From Pristionchus mayeri (Eukaryota > Nematoda > Chromadorea > Rhabditida > Neodiplogasteridae), in the NCBI GenBank assembly GCA_036245805.1, contig BTRK01000006.1, positions 41,324,520 through 41,388,519 of the forward strand: a DNA stretch of 64,000 nt, given 5' to 3'. The position numbers and the translations under genes are program-made. The notes under the pieces were generated by a model. It was not told the DNA's origin and made no database searches. It worked only from the letters and a program-made list of their open reading frames with translations. The stretch's first letter is position 1; every line of letters begins with the position of its first letter. Shown one piece after another: positions 42,779 through 52,453 of this stretch.

Positions 42779-45700
42779 ATGACATGCGTTGCGTCCATCT
42801 CGACCAATCGTACTCCGGAATGGTACGTTTTTCCAATGTTTGGAACGATAGTTTGTGTTTATTCCGCCATTCATGAATGTTCAAGGTTCCTGCTTTCAGG
42901 GAAATTTTACATATCAACGAGTTCTGTCCCGAGAACGTGGAGATGTGCCAGCACGAGTGTATGATCGAAGGACTCGACGATGTCTTCAACTTCCTAAATG
43001 AGAACGTAAGTTGTTATGCCATAACTTCTGTGTTCTTGGACTATCTATTCTCACTTTCATTTGCCTTAACCCCTGTTCGGGCATGATTTAACATATCAGA
43101 ATAGTGCGAAAAATGTCTTAAATTTGGGAGGTAAACCTTTAAAAATGGTGCATTGGAGAGCCAGGGCCATGTCATATGGGATCCGTGCGCTAGTGATTCC
43201 TGGTCATAGAAAAGCGGCAGATGCGAGAAATTCTCTTTGGTCTTTTCTTGAGAGGGGAGGCCTCCGCTCTCGGGGCAAGTTAATGGGAAGGAAGACCAGT
43301 TGAGCAATACTGCTAGCAACATGTCGATCATACAGTAGCGGCCATAATTCTATCAAATTGGCGCTTTTCAATCATAACTTTCCTCAAACTTTTCCGATCC
43401 TCACGAAATTTCGGCTATACTTATCTTTTATGATCACCAAAAGAATCATCAATGAGATGGGTGTATCGTGGTAGTGTACGGTAGGTCACTGAGAAATCGA
43501 TAATTCGCTCAAGATCGGGTTTTCCGGTAAAATGCATGCCAATAATCTAGAAATACATTTATCCAATTGTGAATTAATAAGCTCGAAAGAGCATCTTTCG
43601 GGCTTTCGAATACATCTTTTGAATAAATAGGTAATCGATTTTTGGGTTTAGTAGGTCACTTCAAATTAGAGTACTTATTAGTACATTTTTGGTTGTAACT
43701 TTAATACTAACAAGGAGTCCGCGCGTGGTGCGGTAACAGTTATGTACGAGATATATACCATTTGAAAGAGCGTTAAAAGTTGGTCCTAAATCATCTCTCA
43801 AAACCTGCTAAAGTTTTATGTTGCGACCAGGAGAGGTCTAGTAAGAAACACCAAAAAAGTACAGTGATCGAGTGCACCTGCAGCGCAACCACCTATGCAT
43901 AGATATGTGCCTGTTTGGTGAAATGGTTAGCGTGCTTGACTATGCTTTTTGCTCCCCGGGTTCGATTCCCATAAATGTCCAATTTTTTTGCTCGATTTTC
44001 CAACTTGATTCTTATCGGTTAAGCCTTTTTAGAGAGTTTCACAGCATTGATATATTATATTCTCTCATTTTAGATGTTCAAAGTTGTTAGTCTAGTAAAA
44101 ATCTACTTTTGTCATTTTTCATATGTCACCCTGTCTCAGATTAGAGTATATAGCAGTTCAATGCTATGTAACACTTTATAACGGCTCAAACGATAAGAAT
44201 CAAGTTGGTAAAATCGAGCAAAAAAGTTGGGCATTGATGGGAATCGAACCCGGGGAGTAAAAAGCATAGTCAAGCACGTTAACCACTTCACCAAACAGGC
44301 ACACCTGTAGGGATTGCTAATCGTGCATAGGTGGTTGCGCTTCAAGCGCACTCGATCACTGCACATTTTTGGTGTTTCTTAGTCGACCTCTCCTGGACGT
44401 CACATAAAACTTTAGCAGGTTTTAAGAGATGATTTAGGACCAACTTTTAACGCTCTTTCTAATGGTATATATCTCGTACATAACTGTTACCGCATCCACG
44501 TGCAGACCCCTTGTAAGAAAGCAATTGAGCTGAAATTGATAAGATAACATACGCTGATGGTTCCTATTCATATGTGCAAATTTGGAGTTAACTGGATTCG
44601 ATATCGCCAAAATCGTCATATTTGGTATGCTTTCCTTTGACGAGCTGTCCTGGATAGAATTTTTTTGGTACTCAGAAACTGTGGTGGAGATTCTACAATG
44701 TATGTCGAACAGAACTGTGGAATTTGGAACCTACTGGTCGCATTTCCATATAGATACAGCGATGGGCTCGGAAAGTGTACGGGTCCGTAAACCCGTGAAC
44801 CCTGAACCCCCCAGAGGGGATTCCCGCCACCCCTCCATGAGAAGGGTACGGCCCCTCACGAAGTACGTGAACCCCCACCCTCGCGTGTTGCCCGGCGACC
44901 GGGGGGAGGGGTGGAGGGGAAGGCCGTCGGGTGCTAAATTTACTCGGGCCGTAAAATCCCTCACGGGAGCCCCAAAATCGGTCCAGCCGGCTACCGCCGA
45001 CCTCCCCCCCCCCCCCGTCAGCAACATTTATTACCTGCCAAACCGGCTTCCCGGAGCGCCAGCCCTGCGAAATTCCGGCCCACCCCCTTCTATGCAAAGG
45101 CCATTTTCCGTGACACCCCCCCACCCATACCCTTTCGAGCACACCACTGATTATAGATATGACACTTTTAATCTTGTTAAATTTGCCAAAAAAAGTGGCT
45201 ATTTTGGACGAAAATGGTAAAAAATGACCAGTTTTTGACGAATTTTACAAGATTCAAAGTATCATATCTATATGGAAATGTGAACAGTAGGTACCAAATT
45301 TCACAGTTCTGTTCGACATTCATTGTAGAATCTCCAAAACAGTTTCTGAGTACCGAAAAAAATCTATCCAGGACTTACAGCTCGTCAAACGAAAGAATAC
45401 CAAATATGACGATTTTGGCGATATCGAATCCAGTTAACTCCAAATTTGCATATATGAATAGGGACCATCAGCGCATGTTATCTTATCAATTTGAGCTCAA
45501 TTGCTTTCTTAGTATTAAAGTTACAACCAAAAATGTACTAAAAAGTACTCTAATTTGAAGTGACCTACTAGTGACCCCAAAAATCGATTACCAATTTATC
45601 CAAAAGATGTATTCGAAAGCACGAAAGATGCTCTTTCGAACCTATTAATTCACAATTGGATAAATATATTTCTAGATTGTTGGAATGCATTTTACCGGAA

Positions 45701-48700
45701 AACCCGATTTTGAGCGAATTATCGATTTCTCAGTGACCTACCGTACACTACCACGATACACCCATCTCATTGTTGATTCTATTAGTGATCATAAAAGAAT
45801 AAAAGATAAGTATATCCGAAATTCCGTGAGGATCGGAAAAGTTTGAGGAAAGTTATGATTGAAAGGCACCAATGTGATAGAATTATGGCCGCTACTGTAC
45901 TTCTTACGATTTTACGGTACAAAAGTCGGATTTTTGCTGAACTAGTGGCCACCCTCCCGGATTCTTTGAATCTCAGTAGAAACACTGTCCGTGAATGTTG
46001 AGCACCCTCGCATTTCGACTCCGATGTATTGCCTTATCTTTTTTTTGTATTCAAGATATGACATTGCTGCAGAAGCCTGGAATGGGGTTTCTATAGGGAT
46101 GCCTGCATTGCCCCGTAGAAGGTGCGTCCAACCTAGATTCTTCCAGATACATTACACTTATCGGAACCCAATTAGAGGAAGTAACCCAATTAGGGACCAA
46201 TTAGAGGACTTCGGAAGTAGTGCCCAAGATGTATATCACGTGTATCACGAGTCAGTGGATGAAATTTTGAGTCCTCGGGAACATTTTGAAAATTTTCATC
46301 ACGGATTTGGTCCATATTTCGGTTTTATATCACCCTGGAGTGATGATTTCGTAAAATCGAGGTAATTGGTCTCAGAGCCGGCTTTTAGGAAAATTGCGGC
46401 TTTGAACCTGGCTACACGGTAATATAAGCTCCCAGGTGAGCTAGAAAGATGGCGGTCAGCTCAAAATGTGCGGAAAATTATTCCCAGAAACTTTTATGTT
46501 GTGCACAAGACAATCTGACAACAATTAAAAATCTTCTGATTAAAAAACCATTTTGTCATCAAATTAAAAATATTTTCTATGACAAGCGGTGGAGCGCAGC
46601 AGATTTTTAATGCGAATTTTGAAAGAACATGTGTATTTGTACAATATAAAAAATATAAAAAACCCAAATCGAAGCGCCTTGTACTTGGCAATTTTTACTC
46701 AAAAGTGGCTTTTTTCGTGAAAATGTCGAAAAATCAATTTTTCAGAATTCAGATTTTTCTTGTTCAAACGTTCGCAAATGGTCGTTTTCGTAAAATAAAA
46801 TAGGAAAATTATCTCCTCGAGGAAGCTTCTTCGTGAAATTAAATTTTCGCAAAATGACTTTGCATTGTGGTATACCGTGCTTTTACCATAGAAACGTCCC
46901 CCAGAAGACCATTTTCTAACTTTATTTTACGAAAACGACCATTTGCGAACGTTTGAACAAGAAAAATCTGAATCCTGAAAAATTAATTGTTCGACATTTT
47001 AACGAAAAAGCCACCTTTGAGCAAAAAATGCCAAGTACAAGGCGCTTCGATTTGGGTTTTTTAATATTTTTTATATTGTACAAATACACATGTTCTTTCA
47101 TAATTCGCATTAAAAATCTGCTGCGCTCCACCGCTTGCCATAGAAAATATTTTTAATTGTTGTCAGATCGTCTTGTGCACAACATAAAAGTTTCTGGAAA
47201 TAATTTTCCGCACATTTTGAGCTGAATGCCATTTTTCTAGCTCAACAGGAAGCTGAAATACAGTGGAGCCAGGTTCAAAACCGTAATTTTCCTAAAAGCC
47301 GGCTCTGCGGCCAATTACCTAGATATTTCGAAATCATCACTCCAAGGTGTTAGACTACTGAAATATGGATCAAATCCGTGATGATAATTTTCAAAATGTT
47401 CCCGCACTCCTCCACTGGCTCGTGATGCCTGTGATACATTTCAATTTAAGCTCAAACCGAATAACATCTGGAGGAAGGCCAAGAAAGTTTGTTACGGAGT
47501 GGATAAAGTGTGAGTAAAGCATCCTTAATTTGAGTTAACTCTTGATTGTTTCAGTAAGCACTATTGCATAATTTGTGTGAGCCAAGTTTCGGATGGAGAC
47601 CACTGCATTGGGGTGAGTTTGCTTCTATCTTTGTTGAATATACATGCTGCTTCAGGTCTACCAAAAGATAAAAGGAGCAAAACATCTGAATGCATACGTG
47701 ATGCATGATACATGCCTTTCCACCATCTCCCAGAACAAGGAAGCGGTAAATTTCTTTTTTTAAGACTTTTAATTCCTTGTTTTTGTGAATAATTATTATT
47801 CAAAGTATCAGCTTGCTTAAAATGGATAAAAGCAAAATATTCCTTCAAGTAGTATATAGTCGTAATTATAATCGTTATCCTTTTTGCAGGTACTTCCCGC
47901 TATAAAATTTATGTTAAAGAATGCTAATGTCGATATTATTAAAAGTATAAATAAATATTGCATCTTCGAAAGCAAAAAGGTGCCATTTTGTCATTTTTGA
48001 AATTCAAGCATGAATTGTTTTGGAAATGCATTTTTTTCCTGTAAATTTGGTTCATCTAGTTATCCGATTTCGGAAGCATGCATGAACCAATTTGCACACT
48101 TTTCGCTGGATAGATATGTTCCTTTTGCAGACATGTTACGAATGCAAGAGGGATCTCTTCGTGGAGAAGTACGGAAAGGGAAAGATCATCTGCTGCTCCG
48201 ACCCTTTCTGCGGCAAGAACATGCACCGGTCGTGCGTAATCACAAGTACGACCTGCCGAGTCGACTTCTATGCGAAGACGTGAGTTGTGAGAATTTAGTG
48301 CCTCACTAGGGTTATTGACTCTTTACTTGCCAGTGGGCGTATCCACGCATTCACCCCTAGAGAGTGAGTAGAATGAAAAGACAATGGCCCTAACTTGGAA
48401 CTCTAGTGAGCGTACATGCTAGTCACAGAATCAATTGAATAATCCAAGGTTTGTATAATATTGAGTATCTGACGGCTTGTCCTACTCGTCATGTCATCGA
48501 CGCGGGGTTTCCTTTGGGCAAGCTTCTAAAATTGGTTCAACATAAATGGGCTCTGTCTAGGCTAATGAAAAAGTATGTGCATGCTGCGTTCGCTCTAGTG
48601 ATGGTCGCTGTTGTTAAGAGACATTCCACGAGAAAACGTACCAACTCGCGGATGGCTTTTTTGAAACCCCCCTCAATATTTCGCTGGTGAAGTCCCCATA

Positions 48701-50131
48701 CCGAGTGCTGATATTTGGCCCAATATGAACGGTTCTGATGCGCTTTCCGAAAAATGCCAGAACAGGCCCAAAAAAAATCGAAATTTTAAAATTTTTGAAA
48801 AGTACGATATTATAGGTTTTCTATGTTTATTTTTCGATGAAAATAACGAAAAACATACGTTGAATGCGATCAGATGCCGATAAAGAGTCGAACACGTTGA
48901 TTTTCGAAGATTTTTGCCCGTCCTGAAAATTTTTTCAACCAGTCTACCAAAACTGATTACATTTTCGGATTCCCCGTGCAAAACTACGCATATAACCCGA
49001 ATTTGGCGAAATTTTATCAATGTGCTCTGAAGTTATGGTGTCCAGAATAAGGCTCACTTGGGGTTAGCTCTTTGAGCAAAACCATCACAATATCTCCACA
49101 TCATGCCGAATGGGCTCATTTTTTGCACCGAATCTTATTTTTATTTCGAATCAAATAATTTGAAGTCATGGGCAGACAATTTGAAGTCTTCATTGTGAAA
49201 TTTTCACTTTTGGAAAATTCGAAATTCTCTCAAGGGGTTGCAAAAAAGCCATCCGTGGACCCCTCCCAAAAGGTATAATGTCTCTTAATAGGTGCTCCTT
49301 CTCTTCCTATAATAATCATGATTCCGTTTCAGGATTTATTGCAAAGACCACGAGAAGGCCCTCACTCAACCGAACGAGGCAGCTCACAGAGGAATCGAAT
49401 TGAGTCAAACCCCTATTGAATACGAGATATGTGTCGTATGTTCGGAAAAAGTTGCCAGGTTTGCCATCTCTTTCTTGTTTATAGCTATAAATGTTGAAGA
49501 TGAGGTATATCCATACGGTCAATCCTCAGATGGCCCCTCCGTGGCAAGATCTTCTATCTCACGTGCTGCGAGTCGTTCGTCCACTACGGTTGCGCTACCG
49601 TCAGTTACTTCTCCCCTTTAAACATTATAGTATCTGTATAGGAAGGACCGCTCATTGTAGACTAACTCATTGAAGGTGCAACCTTCTTTTCAGAGTCGTT
49701 TCCAAGAAACGAGAATGCAATGCCAAAAGTGCAGCAGCATGAATCGATACCTCGAATCGATCCAGAAACAAGGCCACTGTCTCCTAGATTACAGTGAGGA
49801 GATGAAGAGGAATAAAATTGGCTACTACAATCCCGAAAGAGCCGAAAATTGTGAGTTTCCGAAGTATTTTAGCAGTTGTCTTATTCTGGATATTTGTATC
49901 GTCTTGCTCATTGAATTGCAGTCTTGGATGAATCGATGGTGGAAGATGAGAGTGATGGAGGAAGTCGAATAGTGGAATGTGTGGAGATTGATGAAGAAAT
50001 GGAGGAGTCGATGAAGAATTGCTACATTAAGGAGGTCTCTCTTGCCTATTTACAGTGATTCATTTCAATGAGTTCAGGAGATCGCAACCCCTGGAAAGGA
50101 AAATCGACGCCCTAAGAAACGTAGAGAATAG
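42779..50131 (+). CDS. Multi-zinc-finger PHD protein (PHF7/G2E3-like architecture)
   Basis: Eleven exons with consistent phases: 42779-42822, 42900-43005, 47451-47509, 47555-47612, 47656-47745, 48131-48279, 49333-49458, 49530-49599, 49694-49850, 49922-50034 and 50077-50131. Three zinc-finger-like segments: HYCIICVSQVSDGDHC (47560-47610); a PHD-type finger CYECKRDLF...IICCSDPFCGKNMHRSC continuing to IYCKDHEK (48134-49350); and a second, CVVCSEKVA...FYLTCCESFVHYGCA...CQKC (49430-49720). The C-terminus is acidic then basic (ENRRPKKRRE), a likely nuclear signal. Extended PHD plus additional fingers is the layout of PHF7/G2E3 chromatin readers or ubiquitin ligases; no HECT domain is present. Intron 2 (4.4 kb) and intron 6 (1.05 kb) are swollen by foldback elements. 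Confidence 0.72.
43907..43975 (+). ncRNA. tRNA-like sequence with A and B boxes (left arm)
   Basis: A-box-like TGGTGAAATGG (43916-43926) and a perfect B box GGTTCGATTCC (43959-43969) at tRNA spacing. The acceptor stem does not pair convincingly and no CCA-side discriminator is clear. I treat it as a tRNA-derived relic, not a working tRNA gene. Confidence 0.55.
44234..44302 (-). ncRNA. tRNA-like sequence with A and B boxes (right arm)
   Basis: Mirror copy of the left-arm segment: B box GGTTCGATTCC (complement at 44240-44250) and A-box TGGTGAAGTGG (complement at 44283-44293). A few substitutions separate the two, while both internal promoter boxes stay intact. Confidence 0.55.
44757..45151. 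mobile_element. GC-rich hAT-like non-autonomous element
   Basis: About 395 bp of strikingly GC-rich DNA inside AT-rich flanks. Ends CAGCGATGGGCTCGGAAAG and the complement of CAGTGGTGTGCTCGAAAGG match a hAT-type inverted repeat. TATAGATA flanks both sides (44749-44756 and 45152-45159), with a 2-nt uncertainty at the right end. Open frames through it are artefacts of composition. Confidence 0.72.
46230..47441. mobile_element. 1.2-kb foldback in PHD-gene intron 2
   Basis: Long inverted arms: left from about GTATATCACGTGTATCACGA (46230), right ending CTCGTGATGCCTGTGATAC (near 47440). Arms of about 570 bp surround an AT-rich centre near 46800-46920. The right end stops about ten bases before exon 3 of the PHD gene, so the element borders that splice acceptor. 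Confidence 0.85.
48614..49288. mobile_element. TTAAGAG foldback, short copy (PHD-gene intron 6)
   Basis: 675 bp. Ends TTAAGAGACATTCCACGAGA and the complement of TTAAGAGACATTATACC. Subterminal GCGGATGGCTTTTTTG pairs with CAAAAAAGCCATCCGT. Shares its ends with the larger copy at 53940-55646. Confidence 0.78.
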
Positions 50132-50692
50132 GAAATGAAGTGATCGAATATTGTACATTTGACTGTTGTCACAGTTACTTACCCATTCTAGTTTGCATGT
50201 TAGACGTTTGTCAATTATGTCAGTATAATAATACCACTTGCATTACAATAGTGTATTTAATATTTATATATTTTGTTCTATCTCGGTTGTATTTTGCATG
50301 TTTGTGATCTTAAATTGTGCGAGATTGTTCATCCGCTTACTAATTTGCCTTACAAAGAGCAGCAATAAGATTGGAATGATAAAGATCCTGACGACCGATG
50401 TCATTCTCTCTTCTATGATCACCTCGAGATTGCCTTTAATTGCTTTGATGTAAAGGAAAATGTGCATAGTGACTTATTCTTTCGGTTGATGTGGATGTAC
50501 TATCGTGCTCTCTCATATCTCTTTTTTTTACTGTGCATTTCATTGAACCTCGAAGTGCGGAATTGTATTTCAATGTTAATTACACCTCGATTTTGTTAAC
50601 TCTTTTATCTTTCTAACAAGTACTATTAGTATCTATGATCTGGTTAACTATTAGTACATCAGCTAAGCTAGTTAATAACACGGAGTTACAAT
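50132..50692. other. Intergenic, convergent 3' ends
   Basis: AT-rich sequence between the PHD gene and the minus-strand four-TM gene. Several hydrophobic frames on both strands are AT-composition artefacts. Confidence 0.5.
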
Positions 50693-51912
50693 CTAACGAA
50701 TTAGAGTGCTAAACTCCTCAGTTTGCTCGAGCGCTAGGTGCACCAGTCTATTGGCGAGAGAAACGAAGATTCCATCTTCCTTCATCGCACGTCGGACCAC
50801 TGCCAGGCTGAGTATGCAGCCAAGAAGAGCGCCGGCCGCTCTCGAGATGAGTCCATCCCCCCCTCACTCTCTCCTTCGACGATCTCTGCAAATCTCATTT
50901 TCAATTCTCCTTCTCGACCCTCTTCCCATTTTTCTCTCTACACTCCCATCTCTGCGCTCTCTCAATTTTCCGTGCTCTCTCGCCCACTCTTTCCTCTTGT
51001 GGATAGGGAGAAGTGGAATCCCTCGCAATCGCTTATTTACTGATATCTGCGTTTCAATTTCCGTCGTCTGACGCAATGGTCAACGTGACCTCTTCTGGAG
51101 TCAACGAACAATTTCTGAGCAAAATGAATATGCCGATAGTTATCAGCATCCCAGATACCCCCAAATCAGATGCTCCAGGAATTCGACCTTTTTCGCCATT
51201 CCCAAGTGAGAGCCAAATTGTTCGATGCTTACGCAAACAGACTCATAGGAGAGAAACAGGGAACCTATATCTAGCACTAATCAAACTACAGAAAGAATTG
51301 CCAGAACTGGCATTTGGAGGCATTCCATTGGATAGGTGTGTAATGCTGGAGCTGGTCCCCCCACTAGCTACACATTATAAACTCTCCGATGATCATATTT
51401 TGATTATTAGGAATTGATTGTACTAGGACATAGTGATTCTGAATCTAACCTTCACACTGCTGTTCAGAGACGTAGCTCCAGCCCATCCTACACTCCAGAC
51501 CGCGCAGCAGAGAACGAGGCCTTGCACCCCTGAAACACGAAATAATGGACGGTGTAGAAGGGGGGGGGGGGTACTTCGCTTGCTACTGTATCTGTTGCAA
51601 TATCGACAAAATTATGGAGGGAACTGACAATCGCTGGCATTGATGAAGTGGACGAAGATGACCACCCCAGCAACCGTTGATACAATAGTCATCGCTCTGG
51701 GGATGTGGACCTTCTTGGTCTTGTATGAGAGGGCCATGACTGAAAGGATTGGGTAGAAGTTGAGCCAACCAACGAGGAAAGCGTATAAACAAAAATTTGT
51801 CTGCCTCACATAAGAGAAATGCGAGGGCGTCGGTAGTTCCCATCCAGTCGATCGATATAGGGGGAGATGAGACCCCAGATCTACCGACTGGTTCTTTGAT
51901 CTCTTCCCTCAT
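50693..51912 (-). CDS. Probable four-TM membrane protein
   Basis: Start ATG at 51912 (MREEIKEPVGRSGVSSPPIS, then IDWMGTTDALAFL). Exon 1 is 51797-51912. Exon 2 is about 51629-51741, after ATCCTTTCAG, in phase: MALSYKTKKVHIPRAMTI, then the membrane span VSTVAGVVIFVHFINAS. Exon 3 is about 51455-51538 (span VQGLVLCCAVWSVGWAGATSL). A later exon near 51080-51180 has a span (GVSGMLITIGIFILL). The last, 50693-50825, has AAGALLGCILSLAVVRRAMK and ends EEFSTLIR-stop. The four-span layout resembles tetraspan small membrane proteins, but no signature is clear. Phases of the last two exons are unresolved. Confidence 0.5.
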
Positions 51913-52453
51913 CTCCCTTTGATCTGAAGGTGAGTGTGCAATTCAACCGAGTGATGTGTAGGATCCTTAATTGCTTAGACATGGAATGGAAGAACTGTAT
52001 TTAATGTAATGAAACTTGACACAACATGAGAATAAGTTGAGAGAGGGAGAGGAATAGGGAATGATAACACAAGAAGAAAGGCATCGCTTATTCCATCGTC
52101 TGCTTTGATAAGATAACCAACTTGAGTGGGATATAATGATCAAAAATTAGGTTGCAACGATAACTTAGGCTCGGGAGAAAATGATTCGATCTCTCTCCAC
52201 ACCGAACGATTACGTCGAAAATTCACCCCCCCCCCCTCCACTCCCTTAGACTGCCTCTCCTCGTTCTTACTCTAGTCTCATTTTTTAAAGTTTATATTAG
52301 ACAACAAGGTAAAAATTTCAACAACAAGCAACAACGTATCTTCAAGTGGAGGCTAAACAAGTTATAGAATATGGAAGATTAGCAATAAAAGGAACAAGTG
52401 TAACTTCAACAAAATGTCACAGTAATGCTACAGGGTATAACAAGTGATTCTTC
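51913..52453. other. Intergenic
   Basis: 5' flank of the four-TM gene and 3' flank of the pseudokinase gene. AT-rich with a C-run at 52228-52236. No exon seen. Confidence 0.5.

Larger units (their letters stand above)
43711..44513. mobile_element. TAA-flanked foldback with tRNA-like arms
   Basis: 803 bp with arms of about 380 bp. The left end is CAAGGAGTCCGCGCGTGGTG; the right end is complementary (...CCACGTGCAGACCCCTTG). Flanked by TAA on both sides (43708-43710, 44514-44516). A 3-bp TWA duplication is typical of PIF/Harbinger; assignment is inference. Each arm contains a tRNA-like segment. Confidence 0.85.
43331..45899. mobile_element. Large Tc1-type foldback, with two nested insertions
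   Basis: Terminal inverted repeats start TACAGTAGCGGCCATAATTC at 43331 and end at 45899 with the complement. CAGT ends flanked by TA are typical of Tc1-like elements. Left arm parts are 43331-43710 and 44517-44756; the right arm is 45160-45899. The left arm is interrupted by the elements at 43711-44513 and 44757-45151, while the right arm is continuous. It lies in intron 2 of the PHD gene and has no transposase frame. Confidence 0.88.

Noticed and set aside
43711..44513. Functional tRNA genes
   Set aside because: The A and B boxes are good but the acceptor stems do not pair well, and both copies lie in transposon arms; reported only as tRNA-like.
44582..45220. 212-codon plus-strand frame and overlapping minus frames
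   Set aside because: They span a foldback arm and the GC-rich hAT-like insert; high GC removes stops. No domain seen.
46494..47156. Small open frames with shared peptide MPSTRRFDLGF in both orientations
   Set aside because: They are the two arms of the 46230-47441 foldback read in either direction, not genes.
51013..51417. 134-codon plus-strand open frame
   Set aside because: It overlaps a hydrophobic minus-strand exon of the four-TM gene and shows no family motif or splice partner. I leave it out, with some doubt.
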